A DNA stretch of 64,000 bases, taken from the NCBI RefSeq assembly GCF_001676615.1, contig NZ_LYXZ01000027.1, positions 124,001-188,000 of the forward strand, written 5' to 3'. This document shows positions 18,800-27,814 of this stretch, one piece after another. A model generated the notes under the pieces. The model did not search any database, was not told the DNA's origin, and worked only from the letters and a program-made list of their open reading frames with translations. Position 1 is the stretch's first letter; every line of letters starts with the position of its first letter. Position numbers and translations under genes: made by a program. Source of the stretch: Labrys sp. WJW. Its GTDB lineage: Bacteria; Pseudomonadota; Alphaproteobacteria; Rhizobiales; Labraceae.

Positions 18800-19420
18800 A
18801 TGATGGCTACCTCGTTTCGGCGGGCTCCCGACTTCGATCGTCGTGCGGATCTGGTGGACGCGACCCTCGACTGCATCGCCGAGTTCGGCATTCAGGGAAC
18901 AACCGTGCGCTCTATCGCGGCTCGCGCTGGCGTCACCAACGGACTGATCCGCCATCACTTCGCATCGAAGGACAATTTGATCGTCGCTGCCTATCGCCGC
19001 ACGATTGAAATCATCACGGAGCCGCCGCTTGCCGTAGCCTCCTCGGAGGGGCCGCCACATGACAAGATGTGCCGCTTCATCGCGGCAAGCGTCAGCGGGC
19101 CAGCCGCCGATCCCCGCGTATTGTCGCTATGGGCAGCTTTCATCAGCCAGGTCCACCTCAATCCCGACCTGGCAGAGGTGCGCCGAGAGAAATATCTCGC
19201 CTGTAACGATGCCTGCGAAGCACTCATCGTCGATGTGCTGACGTCCGAAGGGCGCAATCCCACTGTTTCGGAGCGTCAACGTCTCACGACCGCCGTCAAC
19301 GCCCTCATCGACGGGTTGTGGCTGGAATGCTGCCTCGGTGCCAAGGAAATCGATGAAAGCCAGCAGATCAAAATCGGGCTTCAGTCCGTGGCAAGTCTCC
19401 TGGGAGTGACATTTCCCTGA
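18800..19420 (+). CDS. TetR-family repressor (BetI-like)
   Basis: About 206 residues. The N-terminal HTH is LVDATLDCIAEFGIQGTTVR, SIAARAGVTNGLIRHHFASK, as in TetR. The C-terminal part (ADPRVLSLWAAFISQVHLNPDL, INALIDGLWLECCLG-like) matches BetI-type ligand domains. A GAGAGG ribosome site at 18791-18796 favours the adjacent ATGs at 18800 or 18803 over the ATG at 18776. It is divergent from the permease/UspA/PuuB-like genes and probably represses them until a substrate amine or betaine is present. Confidence 0.88.
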   Translation: MMATSFRRAPDFDRRADLVDATLDCIAEFGIQGTTVRSIAARAGVTNGLIRHHFASKDNLIVAAYRRTIEIITEPPLAVASSEGPPHDKMCRFIAASVSGPAADPRVLSLWAAFISQVHLNPDLAEVRREKYLACNDACEALIVDVLTSEGRNPTVSERQRLTTAVNALIDGLWLECCLGAKEIDESQQIKIGLQSVASLLGVTFP

Positions 19421-19830
19421 GAGCCTTCTCCGATTGGGGTCATTGACGTCAAGCTGGGTGTGCAAAGGTTCGAGAGCCTGCGTCAGTTCATAGGATATCG
19501 CGGCCTCGTTCCCGGCAAGCGATCGACCGGCGAGACAGGCAGACGGGGTGGCATCACCAAGGCGGCGAATGGCCGCTTCCGCCATAGGCTAGTCGAGAGC
19601 GCCTGGACCTGAAGTCATGCTCCGACGGTCGGCATGAAGAAGCCATTTCGGTGACGAGGCCGAAACGCCCGTCTTCCGTGCCGATGAGAAACCCTGGGGA
19701 TAGTCAAATGCAAAACTGCCGCTGCGACGGGGCCCCCGCCCTCCCTTTGATCACGCGGACGCGAAACGGCTGCCGCCGGAAAGAGCGGGCGCCAAGCTGC
19801 AGGGCGATCGGCACTCCGCCCTTTCGTCGT
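19421..19830. other. Intergenic region with an IS110 scar
   Basis: It lies between the end of the TetR gene and the end of the peptide-binding protein gene. Besides the IS110 fragment listed separately, I see no gene. Confidence 0.4.
19451..19612 (+). pseudogene. IS110-family transposase C-terminal fragment
   Basis: A 54-codon frame without a start reads FESLRQFIGYRGLVPGKRST, then GGITKAANG and LVESAWT before a stop. This is the transposase_20 (IS116/IS110) region, where intact proteins read LMAYLGLVPSE...RGGITKAGN...LVEAAW. Only this scar remains. Confidence 0.75.
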
Positions 19831-21405
19831 TCAGGCAAACCAGCCCTTTTCGGCGACCCGCTGGTCGCACATGTCCAGGCGGGGATGAGGAGCCACGCCC
19901 ATCACCTTTTGTGAATAGCCATCAAGATAATCGCCGACCGCGTAGCACACCATGCCGCCGTCATCATGGATCAGGCGCTGCATGTCTGCGTACATCTGTG
20001 CGCGTTTGGCCTCATCCGTCTCGACGCGGGCCGCGATAAGCAGCCTGTCGAATTCAGGCCTACGCCAATGCGTGTCGTTCCAGGAGGAGGTTGAGAGGAA
20101 TGTCTGCGAAAGCTGCATGTCGACATTCGCGCGGCCGCCCCAATAGACCGCGCAAAAAGGCTCCTTGAGCCAGACGTTCGACCAATACCCGTCGCCAGAC
20201 ACGCGCGTGACTATCAGGTCGATGCCCGCCTGCTTCATCGCTTCCTGATAGAGCACGCCAGCATCGGTCGCGCCGGAATAGGCGCCTTCCGAAACCTTGA
20301 GCTCGAGCTTCGGCGAGCCGGCCTTCTTGTAGTGGAAAGCCGCTTTGCCCGGATCGTAGAGTGTCTGCGGCACATCCTTGGCATAATATCGGTGCGACGG
20401 ACTGATCGTGGTGTCGTTGCCGATGGTTGCGTAGCCCTGGTAGACGGTGTCGACGATCTTCTTCCGGTCCATGCCGTATTTCAGCGCCAGGCGCAGATCG
20501 CCGCTGGTGTAGGGATCTGCATCGCACAAGGCCACGAAAGCAAAGCGGTTCCCGGTGCCCTTGCTCTGAACGATTTTGGAATCGGGCGACGACGTCATGA
20601 TATCCATCGTCTTGGCATCGAGGCGGTTGATGGCATCGACCTGGCCAGCGAGCAGGGCCTGCATACGGGCAGTAGCGTCCGGAATGTATTGCAATTCGAT
20701 GGCGTCGAAATTGCCACGGCCCGACTTCCAATAATTTCCCGTGTTCTTCGTGACAATGCGGATGCCAGGCTCGAAGGTCTCGAGCTTGTAGGCGCCCGTG
20801 CCGTCGGGCCTGGCGAAGTTGTTGAAATTGTTCGGCACGCACAGAATATGAAAGTCGGTCAGGTTGTAAGGCAGATCGAGATTGCCGTCCGAGAGCGTGA
20901 TCTGAATCTGATGCGCCGACAGTTTCTTGACATCGGCGATGGAGCTCAACACCGCCTTGGCAGCCGATTTGGTATCTCCCCGGTGCAGATTGATCGAATA
21001 GATCACGTCATCTGCGTCGAGGGTTTTGCCCGAGTGGAAGGTCACGTCTTTGCGTACGTTGAAGATCCACTCCCTGGCGCCGGGCTTGGCCTCCCAGCTT
21101 TCAAGGAGTTCGCCCTTGGGCAGGCCGTCGTCACCGATTTCGACCAAACCGTTGCAGATCTGGTAGCCGCAGGAGATCGGAATGGAGTCGTCGGTGGTGC
21201 GCGGATCGAGACTGTCCGAATTCGAACCGCCTTCCATGCCCAAACGCAGCGTCCCGCCCTTCCTGGGCATGCCGGCCGCTTGGGCCGGGGCGCCAGGCAG
21301 GCCAAGGCCTCCTAGACTGAGGCCGAGCGCCGCGGCACTTTTCATCAATTCACGACGATCGAGGATCAAGCTCGAGCCTGCGTAATGTGTCTTTTTATTC
21401 GTCAT
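19831..21405 (-). CDS. ABC transporter substrate-binding protein, family 5 (peptide/opine type), Tat signal
   Basis: A 524-residue family 5 solute-binding protein. The N-terminus holds a twin-arginine signal, DRRELMKSAAALGLSLGGLG, with cleavage near AQAAG. Mature blocks fit family 5: GGTLRLGMEGGSNSDSLDPR, ESWEAKPGAREWIFNVRKDV, FHSGKTLDADDVIYSI, DGTGAYKLETFEPGIRIV, and a C-terminal AQMYADMQRLIHDDGG. It should bind a peptide or similar ligand in the periplasm. No permease or ATPase is beside it, so it must share a transporter encoded elsewhere. It follows the M24 enzyme gene by 51 bases, suggesting the two act on the same compound. Confidence 0.92.
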   Translation of the reverse strand: MTNKKTHYAGSSLILDRRELMKSAAALGLSLGGLGLPGAPAQAAGMPRKGGTLRLGMEGGSNSDSLDPRTTDDSIPISCGYQICNGLVEIGDDGLPKGELLESWEAKPGAREWIFNVRKDVTFHSGKTLDADDVIYSINLHRGDTKSAAKAVLSSIADVKKLSAHQIQITLSDGNLDLPYNLTDFHILCVPNNFNNFARPDGTGAYKLETFEPGIRIVTKNTGNYWKSGRGNFDAIELQYIPDATARMQALLAGQVDAINRLDAKTMDIMTSSPDSKIVQSKGTGNRFAFVALCDADPYTSGDLRLALKYGMDRKKIVDTVYQGYATIGNDTTISPSHRYYAKDVPQTLYDPGKAAFHYKKAGSPKLELKVSEGAYSGATDAGVLYQEAMKQAGIDLIVTRVSGDGYWSNVWLKEPFCAVYWGGRANVDMQLSQTFLSTSSWNDTHWRRPEFDRLLIAARVETDEAKRAQMYADMQRLIHDDGGMVCYAVGDYLDGYSQKVMGVAPHPRLDMCDQRVAEKGWFA

Positions 21406-21456
21406 GTCGGCGTTCCCCTAGGCAGCTCCGAAGAGCGAACAATTTTGTGGTTCAAG

Positions 21457-22713
21457 CTATCGCAAAAGGTCTTCCTCAAACGGGAAGCGGGACAGCAACT
21501 CAGTCCCTGTCTCAGTAATCAAAAGCTGCTGCTCCAGCTTAACGCCCTCACGCCCTCCCTCGAGACCGATATAACTCTCGACACAGATCGTCATGCCGGG
21601 CACGATTTCTCCGTCATATCCAGAGCCCGGGAAATCTGCTTCATGGTATAGATAGGGATACTCACCCGTCATCCCGCAACCATGGGCGGACAAATAGTAA
21701 CGATTGGCGTAGTACTTCCCGGGAATGTCCCATGCTTCCCTCGCATAGTCGCGAAAACTCATGCGAGGACGGAGGATCGCCATGTTGTGGTGCAATTGCT
21801 CATGGGCGACCTTGTAGAGCGTCCTTTGCTCGTCCGTTGGTTTGGCCGGCCCGGAGTGGAATGTTCGCGAGAAGTCCGAATAGTAACCGTGGCACCCGAC
21901 CACATCGGTATCCAACGCGATCAATTCATTTGAACCAATCAGGCTCTCGCTGGTCTCCTGGAACCAGGGGTTCGTTCGCTCGCCCGCGCTGAGCAGGCGC
22001 GTTTCGACGTAATCGCCGTTCTGGGCAATGATCGAACGATGAAGGACCGACCAAAGCTCCACCTCCGTCAGACCAGGGCGAATTGCCGCCCGCAGTTCCG
22101 CCACGCCCCGTTCGGTGGCACGAAGGGAGGCGTTGACACATTTCAGTTCTTCAGCGGATTTGACCGATCGTGCGAGTTCGACGGGATATTGTGCGTCCAC
22201 GACCCGCATGCCGCCGGCATTGAGCTCGATGGCAACGCCGGCGTTCATCCGCTCGATGCCGACCGTTGCCCTGGGACCAACCAATTTCGAAATCTCAGTG
22301 GCCATGTCGCGAGCCCACCTTCGCTCGGCCTCCGCGATCTTCGGGCCGGCCGCGACAAAGCTGGCGGTCCGTGCCGGGCGGACCTCGCCGACGGTCTCCA
22401 AGCCATCGGCCAGATGCATGCAGCCGGTGAATTCGTAGAGGATCGAGCGGTCCTGGGTGAGCAGCAGGTACCGAGACGGTGCATTCCGCATGGAGAACAC
22501 CTGCATGTTTCTCGCACCCGTCGCGTAACGAATATTGACGGGATCGGAGAGGATGAGCGCGTCGACGTTCTGCCTGGCCATTTCCGCCCGGACGCGCCCC
22601 AGGCGATATCCCCGGACCGCGACAAGATCGATGCCTTCATCCGCCGGTTCACGGTCAAGCTGGGCCAACCCATTCAAATCGCCGCGATCCGCGTGCCAAT
22701 ACAACTCGGCCAT
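21457..22713 (-). CDS. M24-family metalloenzyme, DddP-like subgroup
   Basis: A 418-residue creatinase/aminopeptidase-P-fold protein. Metal ligands are present: D268 and D270 (ALDTDVVG), D280 (YYSDFSRTF), H344 (SAHGCG), E379 (CVES) and E394 (KLEQQ). Blocks such as NIRYATGARNMQ, VETRLLSAGERTNPWFQE and KLEQQLLITETG strongly recall the DMSP lyase DddP. However, the residue six after the ligand His, which I remember as the catalytic Asp of DddP, is Gly350 here. A peptidase-like hydrolase of unknown substrate is more likely than a DMSP lyase. It starts an operon with the family 5 binding protein and is divergent from a LysR regulator. Confidence 0.8.
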   Translation of the reverse strand: MAELYWHADRGDLNGLAQLDREPADEGIDLVAVRGYRLGRVRAEMARQNVDALILSDPVNIRYATGARNMQVFSMRNAPSRYLLLTQDRSILYEFTGCMHLADGLETVGEVRPARTASFVAAGPKIAEAERRWARDMATEISKLVGPRATVGIERMNAGVAIELNAGGMRVVDAQYPVELARSVKSAEELKCVNASLRATERGVAELRAAIRPGLTEVELWSVLHRSIIAQNGDYVETRLLSAGERTNPWFQETSESLIGSNELIALDTDVVGCHGYYSDFSRTFHSGPAKPTDEQRTLYKVAHEQLHHNMAILRPRMSFRDYAREAWDIPGKYYANRYYLSAHGCGMTGEYPYLYHEADFPGSGYDGEIVPGMTICVESYIGLEGGREGVKLEQQLLITETGTELLSRFPFEEDLLR

Positions 22714-22803
22714 AACGCCCTGCCCCTCACTAGAATGATTATTAAGTGATTGAATACAGGAAAGTTTTTTAGCCGTAATCCCTTCAAATTTTCCCAGAAA
22801 ATG

Positions 22804-22818
22804 ATAACCTGTGGTTAT
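22804..22818. promoter_or_regulatory. LysR-box-like palindrome over the regulator start
   Basis: ATAACC-TGT-GGTTAT is a perfect 6-bp inverted repeat that contains T-N11-A. It overlaps the possible start codons of the LysR gene and lies in the short region divergent from the M24 gene. Confidence 0.45.
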
Positions 22819-23698
22819 GCTCCGTTACCGCACTCGGCTGCCGCCGCTGGACACGCTCGTCTTTTTCGAAGCCGTCTTTCGACTGCGAAGCTTTACGAAG
22901 GCTGCGGACGAACTGCTTGTGAGCCAGGCTGCCGTGAGCAAGCGAATCCGGCAGCTCGAGGATTGGCTCGAGACCTCTCTATTCCTCCGCGACGGCCACA
23001 AGCTATTGCCGACCCAAACTGGAATGATACTGGGCGAATGTGCAGGTAATACCCTGCAATTTCTCGATCAGACTCTCGGCAATCTGCGTGTCCACGGTGA
23101 TCCTGTGGTTCGCATTGGATCGATGACAGCAGTCGGTATGTTTTGGTTGCAGGGCAGATTGCGCAATTTCGCGTTTAGCAACGAGGCCTGCCCCTATAGT
23201 CTTACGCTGAGCGACACGCCTGGCGACTTTCTTACGGGAGGATTCGACCTGGTGCTTGTCTACGGTGACGGAGACATGCCGGGTTGGCTCATCCATCGAT
23301 TGTTCGACGAGGAGCTTGTTCCCGTCGCCAGCCCGCAAGTTGCCGATGCTTTTGGGCGCGGCGACATCCGAGCGCCGCGACTTGACTATCGAAGAATGGC
23401 TCCGGATTGGGTGAACTGGCCAATTTGGAGCAAGCAGCGCAGCGTTCCAGCTCTGGATGCCCTGCCCCGACAGCTCTGCTCCAGCTACGCACAGTCGATT
23501 GGCTTGGCGCTCGACAGCAAGGGCGTCGCTTTAGGAAGTCTACCCATGTTGCAGGAGGAACTCGATGCAGGGCGACTGGTCCGCCTGCCAGTCGAGGGAC
23601 TGCGGACACAGCGGGCCTACTGGCTCGCCAGATTTGAAACGCAATCGCCCCATAAAGGGGTTCTGGCTGCGTGGAACGCGCTCACGAAGGCGCCCTAA
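22811..23698 (+). CDS. LysR-family transcriptional regulator
   Basis: About 295 residues. The N-terminal HTH is LDTLVFFEAVFRLRSFTKAA, DELLVSQAAVSKRIRQLEDW, a GcvA-like LysR head (TKAADELLVSQAAVS). The C-terminal part is the periplasmic-binding-like effector domain. The start is either GTG 22811 or ATG 22817; neither has a strong ribosome site, and both lie inside the palindrome at 22804-22818. It is divergent from the DddP-like enzyme and peptide-binding protein, its probable targets. Confidence 0.9.
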   Translation: MVMLRYRTRLPPLDTLVFFEAVFRLRSFTKAADELLVSQAAVSKRIRQLEDWLETSLFLRDGHKLLPTQTGMILGECAGNTLQFLDQTLGNLRVHGDPVVRIGSMTAVGMFWLQGRLRNFAFSNEACPYSLTLSDTPGDFLTGGFDLVLVYGDGDMPGWLIHRLFDEELVPVASPQVADAFGRGDIRAPRLDYRRMAPDWVNWPIWSKQRSVPALDALPRQLCSSYAQSIGLALDSKGVALGSLPMLQEELDAGRLVRLPVEGLRTQRAYWLARFETQSPHKGVLAAWNALTKAP

Positions 23699-23833
23699 TC
23701 GAGCTACCGCCGGTGGCGCGAGAAGTATGTGGGCCTGATGCCTGCCGGGATGAAGCGTCTGCGCCGACAGAAGGACGAGAATGCCCGGCTGAAGCGGATC
23801 ATGGCCGCCCCTCAGCATCTTGCTGCGCAATGA
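23699..23833 (+). pseudogene. IS3-family orfA remnant
   Basis: Immediately after the LysR stop, a 45-codon frame with no start reads YRRWREKYVGLMPAGMKRLR, QKDENARLKRIMA, stop. This is the YxRWRxKYGG...RLKxLExENARLKR tail of IS3 orfA. It marks an old insertion between the LysR and GntR genes. Confidence 0.75.
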
Positions 23834-23882
23834 AGCCGCAGACGGAAATGCGCACAGATCAGCCTGATCGCCGCAACCGGTT

Positions 23883-24770
23883 TCATGCAGCCTGGCTGTT
23901 GCCGATCGACAGGCGCATCGTCTCGCGCGCTGCAGCAAGGTGGGCCCGGCAGGTGCGCTCGACTGCGCCGACATCGCGGCTGAGGAGGGCGTCGATATAA
24001 TCGAGATGCTGGTGGATCGCCGCAATGTTGCGGGCTTTCTCGTCCACCTTGTTCCACTGGTAGTGGTAGTGGAAGATGATCGAGATGATCTGATAGAATT
24101 CGACGACGAAACGGTTCTCGGAGGCATCGTAGATCAGGCGATGCAATTTCTCGTCGAGGGCCGAGAAATCGTGGAACCGGGTCTCCGCCATGGCCAGAAG
24201 TATCACATGCTCCTCGCGGATCGCCCTGATCTGCGCCCAGATCGGTGCATCGGCCGGCAGGGTCGCCACCTTCCGCGCCGAACTCAGTTCGAAAAGCTCA
24301 CGGATTTCCGAAAGCTCGGCCGCAAAATCAGTGGTAATTCCTCGGAAGATCCAGGTGCTGTTGGGTCGCTGCACCAGCAGGCCGTAATGCCGCATCTGCT
24401 GGAGATATTGCCGCACCATCGTGGTTGATACGGAAAACTGGCGCGAGAGCTGTGCAACATTGATCGGGTTGCCCGGACGGATGTCGGCACGCAGGATCCA
24501 TTCCATGAACGAGCGCTCGACCTGGACGGAGCGCTGCTCGGTCTCCTCCTCGGGAAAATAATCGCTTGGCCGGGGACGGCGCAGGACATCACGCTCCCGC
24601 AGGATCCCGGCCTGCTGCAAATCAACGATCGCCGTTCGAAGAGTCGTGCGGCTGATCTGCAGTTCCTGCGCGAGCCTGGCCTCGGGTCCCACCAGACACT
24701 CGATTGCCGGATCGGCCAGCCGATGCAGCAGGCCATTATAGGCCTTCTTGTAGACGCTCTTCGATCGCAT
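23883..24770 (-). CDS. GntR/FCD regulator with two winged-helix domains
   Basis: A 295-residue regulator. Residues 1-65 hold one GntR winged helix (LAQELQISRTTLRTAIVDLQQAGIL) and residues 80-150 a second (VAQLSRQFSVSTTMVRQYLQQMRHYGLLV). Residues 160-290 are an FCD effector domain with metal-site His residues in ALDEKLHRLIYDASEN and AIHQHLDYIDAL. Ordinary FadR-type regulators have a single winged helix. It is divergent from the amino-acid-type importer/sugar-acid operon, with a 22-bp inverted repeat between them. Confidence 0.85.
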   Translation of the reverse strand: MRSKSVYKKAYNGLLHRLADPAIECLVGPEARLAQELQISRTTLRTAIVDLQQAGILRERDVLRRPRPSDYFPEEETEQRSVQVERSFMEWILRADIRPGNPINVAQLSRQFSVSTTMVRQYLQQMRHYGLLVQRPNSTWIFRGITTDFAAELSEIRELFELSSARKVATLPADAPIWAQIRAIREEHVILLAMAETRFHDFSALDEKLHRLIYDASENRFVVEFYQIISIIFHYHYQWNKVDEKARNIAAIHQHLDYIDALLSRDVGAVERTCRAHLAAARETMRLSIGNSQAA

Positions 24771-24782
24771 GGCGCCGCCACT

Positions 24783-24804
24783 GGTTTATTAGACATTTTA
24801 AACC
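24783..24804. promoter_or_regulatory. 22-bp inverted repeat (candidate GntR operator)
   Basis: GGTTTA, 10 bases, TAAACC: a perfect 6-bp inverted repeat 12 bases upstream of the GntR start and in the divergent promoter of the importer operon. Confidence 0.45.
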
Positions 24805-24957
24805 GATTGACGCAGCCCTACCGCGTCGCCATCGTCCCGGTCAAGGGCCATGCCCTGCAAGAACAACGGGATCGCCCCGCTGTACCGCTTTTGGTGCAGA
24901 CAAGCGGATCCTGCCAGGAAGGCAACGTCTGACGAAAGGGCGCCGTTCGCGCACCGC

Positions 24958-25641
24958 ATGACCTATCAGTTCGACTTCACATCATTGCTGCCCTATTGGC
25001 GGGATTTTGCCGAAGGCGTGTGGCTCACGCTGCAGCTTTCCGCGTGGTCGACACTGCTCGGCTTCGTCTGCGGCACACTCTGTGCGGTCGCCCGCACCGA
25101 TGGCGCGCCTTGGCTGCAGCGTCTCGTCGGCGGCTATGTCGAGGTGATCCGCAACACCCCACTGCTGGTCCAGATCTTCCTGATCTATTTTGGCATCGCA
25201 GTGCTCGGCATCCATCTTTCCGCCAACCTGGCGGCGGTGCTGGCGCTGGTGGTGAACATCACCGCCTATACCTGCGAAATCATGCGGGCCGGCATCGAGT
25301 CCGTGCACAAGGCGCAGATCGAGGCTGCCGATTGCCTCGGCCTCAGCCGCCGCCAGACCTATTGGCACGTGATCCTGCGCCCCGCAGTGGAGCGGGTCTA
25401 TCCCGCCCTGACCAGCCAATATGTGCTGCTGATGCTGGCGTCCTCGATCACCTCCCAGATCTCGGCAGAGGAGTTGACGGCCGTCACCAGCCGCATCCAG
25501 TCCGATACCTTCCGCAGCTTCGAGACCTACATCGTCACCGCCCTGCTTTATTTGCTGCTTTCCTTCGTCGTGCGTGGCGCTTTCTGGGCGTTTGGCATGC
25601 TGATCTTTCCGCGCAAGCGCCGATTGGGGACATCGCTGTAA
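24958..25641 (+). CDS. ABC importer permease, polar amino-acid family (1)
   Basis: 227 residues from ATG 24958 (MTYQFDF), with about five membrane helices. It carries the HisMQ-type signature: IRNTPLLVQIFLIYFGIA, TAYTCEIMRAGIESVHKAQI and the EAA loop EAADCLGLSRRQTYWHVILR. The frame is open from an ATG at 24850, but those 36 residues are unlike any permease. It forms the channel together with the next gene and is first in a nine-gene operon of importer plus sugar-acid enzymes. Confidence 0.9.
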   Translation: MTYQFDFTSLLPYWRDFAEGVWLTLQLSAWSTLLGFVCGTLCAVARTDGAPWLQRLVGGYVEVIRNTPLLVQIFLIYFGIAVLGIHLSANLAAVLALVVNITAYTCEIMRAGIESVHKAQIEAADCLGLSRRQTYWHVILRPAVERVYPALTSQYVLLMLASSITSQISAEELTAVTSRIQSDTFRSFETYIVTALLYLLLSFVVRGAFWAFGMLIFPRKRRLGTSL

Positions 25642-25642
25642 C

Positions 25643-26296
25643 ATGCCGAGTTTCGGGCTCTATCATCTGGTCTTCCTGCTGCAGGCCGCCTTGTGGACGC
25701 TGGCCCTCTCGGCGCTCGCCTTCATCGGCGGTGGCATCCTCGGCTTCGGCATCGCGCTGGCGCGCATTTCCGACAGTCGCATCCTGCGCCTGCTTGCCTC
25801 CTCCTATGTGCAGATCGTGCAGGGCACGCCGCTGCTGATCCTGCTCTTCCTGATCTATTTCGGCCTGGCAATCTTCGGCCTCGATCAATTGCCGGCCCTC
25901 GTCGCTGCCGGCATCGGCCTGACGATCTACGCTTCCGGTTTCCTCGGCGAGATCTGGCGCGGCTGCATCCAGTCGGTGCCGAAGACGCAATGGGAGGCGG
26001 CCGAATGCCTGGCGCTGACGCGCTGGCAGCGCATGACGCGGGTGATACTGCCGCAAGCCCTGCGCATCGCCACCGCTCCCACCGTCGGTTTTCTGGTGCA
26101 GATCGTCAAGAACACCTCGCTTGCCTCGGTGGTCGGCCTGGTCGAGCTCAGCCAGGCCGGCAAGCTGATCAACAACTCGACCTTCCAGCCCTTCAGCGTC
26201 TTCATCTGCGTCGCGGCGCTCTATTTCATCATCTGCTACCCGCTCTCGGTCTGGAGCCGGGGGCTGGAGAGGAGGCTCAATGTCGGCCGTCGTTAA
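25643..26296 (+). CDS. ABC importer permease, polar amino-acid family (2)
   Basis: 217 residues, starting one base after the first permease's stop. Signature blocks are VQGTPLLILLFLIYFGLAIF, GLTIYASGFLGEIWRGCI and the EAA loop WEAAECLALTRWQRMTRVIL. Heterodimer partner of the preceding permease in the inner membrane. Its 3' end overlaps the ATPase gene by 17 bases. Confidence 0.92.
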   Translation: MPSFGLYHLVFLLQAALWTLALSALAFIGGGILGFGIALARISDSRILRLLASSYVQIVQGTPLLILLFLIYFGLAIFGLDQLPALVAAGIGLTIYASGFLGEIWRGCIQSVPKTQWEAAECLALTRWQRMTRVILPQALRIATAPTVGFLVQIVKNTSLASVVGLVELSQAGKLINNSTFQPFSVFICVAALYFIICYPLSVWSRGLERRLNVGRR

Positions 26297-27008
26297 GCTC
26301 GACAACGTTCACAAGAGCTTCGGCGCCGTCGAGGTGCTGAAGGGCATTTCCTTCGAGGTCGGCCGCGGCGAAGTCGTCGCCATCATCGGGCAGTCTGGCT
26401 CGGGCAAGTCGACGGCATTGCGCTGCATCGACGCGCTGGAGGCCATTCAATCTGGCACGATCGACGTCTGCGGCCATCAGGTTCACAGCCCGGCGCTCGA
26501 CAAGCGCGCGCTACGCCGCGATGTCGGCATCGTCTTCCAGAGCTACAATTTGTTCCCCCATTTGACGGCGGAACAGAACATCATGCTGGCACCGGTCTGC
26601 GTGAAGTCGCTGTCGAAATCCGCCGCGCGCGAACTGGCCCGTGACTGCCTGCGCAAGGTGGGACTGGAAGCCAAGGCCGATCACTATCCCGAGCAGCTCT
26701 CGGGTGGCCAACAGCAGCGCATCGCCATCGCCCGCTCGCTGGCGATGCAGCCCAAGGTGATGCTGTTCGACGAGGTGACCTCGGCCCTCGACCCCCAGCT
26801 CACCAGCGAAGTGCTGAAGGTGATGGAGGATCTCGCCCGCGGCGGCATGACCATGATCCTCGTCACCCATGAGATGGGCTTTGCTCGCCGCGTGGCGACC
26901 AACGTCATCTACATGCATCAGGGCCAGGTCTGGGAACAGCTGCCCGGCAGCCGGCTGGCCGATCCGACCACGCCCGAACTGCGCGACTTCATCGCCAACG
27001 AACTCTAA
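26280..27008 (+). CDS. ABC importer ATPase (GlnQ/HisP type)
   Basis: A 242-residue ATPase. Walker A is GQSGSGKST (37-45), the Q loop follows in VGIVFQSYNLFPHLTA, the signature is QLSGGQQQRIAIARSLAM, Walker B is VMLFDEVTSALDP, and the switch His lies in LVTHEMGFARRVA. It drives import through the two preceding permeases. It overlaps the upstream gene by 17 bases and precedes the binding-protein gene by 25. Confidence 0.95.
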   Translation: MSAVVKLDNVHKSFGAVEVLKGISFEVGRGEVVAIIGQSGSGKSTALRCIDALEAIQSGTIDVCGHQVHSPALDKRALRRDVGIVFQSYNLFPHLTAEQNIMLAPVCVKSLSKSAARELARDCLRKVGLEAKADHYPEQLSGGQQQRIAIARSLAMQPKVMLFDEVTSALDPQLTSEVLKVMEDLARGGMTMILVTHEMGFARRVATNVIYMHQGQVWEQLPGSRLADPTTPELRDFIANEL

Positions 27009-27033
27009 AAACAAGCAAAGGAAGGGAAACGAC

Positions 27034-27813
27034 ATGAAACGCAGGCAATTCCTGCTGGCCGGCGCTGCCGTGCTCTTCGCGCCGGCGGTGGTGCGCGCCG
27101 ACACGCTCGACACCATCCGCGGCCGCAAGAAACTGATGATCGCGCTCGATCTGGGCTCCCCGCCCTATGGCACGATCGATGCGGCCATGAAGCCGACGGG
27201 CGCCGATGTCGAGACGGCCCAGTTGCTGGCTGCCGACATGGGCTTCGACCTCGATATCGTGCAGGTCACCAGCCCCAATCGCATCCCCTTCCTGCTGACG
27301 GGCAAGGCCGACATGGTCATCGCCAGCTTCAGCGTCACCGATGAGCGCAAGAAGGTCATCGATTTCTCCGATCCCTACGGCGTGATCCAGTCGGTGATCG
27401 CGGCCAGGAAGGACATCACGATCAAGGACGATGCCTCCCTCGCCGGCTTGCGTGTCGGCACCACGCGCGGCAGTTCCAACGACAAGGAACTCACCTCGCG
27501 CGGCACCAAGGCCGAGATCGTGCGCTACGAGGACGACGCCACGCTAGTCACGGCGCTGGTATCGGGGCAGATCGACATCATGGCGACCTCCCCAGGCATC
27601 ATGCAGACCGCCAACACCCGCGCACCCGGCGCGCCCTATGAGATGAAATATGTCCTGCGCGTCTTTCCCTATGCCATCGGCCTGCGAAAGAACGAGGAGC
27701 CGCTGCGCACGGCGCTGAACGAATGGATCCACACCAATCTGCGCAACGGCAAGCTCAACGCCATCTACAAGAAATATGTCGGCGCCGACCTGCCGGCGGA
27801 AATGCTCAAGTGA
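27034..27813 (+). CDS. ABC importer substrate-binding protein, family 3
   Basis: 259 residues from ATG 27034 with a GAAGGGA ribosome site. The signal peptide (MKRRQFLLAGAAVLFAPAVVRA) has a KRRxF start that could allow Tat export. The mature protein is a family 3 periplasmic binding protein: ALDLGSPPYG, ADMVIASFSVTDERKKVIDFS and VGTTRGSSNDKEL. It binds the substrate and delivers it to the preceding permeases. The family usually takes amino acids, yet the downstream genes process sugar acids. Confidence 0.93.
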   Translation: MKRRQFLLAGAAVLFAPAVVRADTLDTIRGRKKLMIALDLGSPPYGTIDAAMKPTGADVETAQLLAADMGFDLDIVQVTSPNRIPFLLTGKADMVIASFSVTDERKKVIDFSDPYGVIQSVIAARKDITIKDDASLAGLRVGTTRGSSNDKELTSRGTKAEIVRYEDDATLVTALVSGQIDIMATSPGIMQTANTRAPGAPYEMKYVLRVFPYAIGLRKNEEPLRTALNEWIHTNLRNGKLNAIYKKYVGADLPAEMLK

Positions 27814-27814
27814 C

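Noticed and set aside
21457..22713. Calling this gene dddP (DMSP lyase)
   Set aside because: Blocks are DddP-like, but the expected catalytic Asp is Gly350 and the operon holds a peptide-binding protein.
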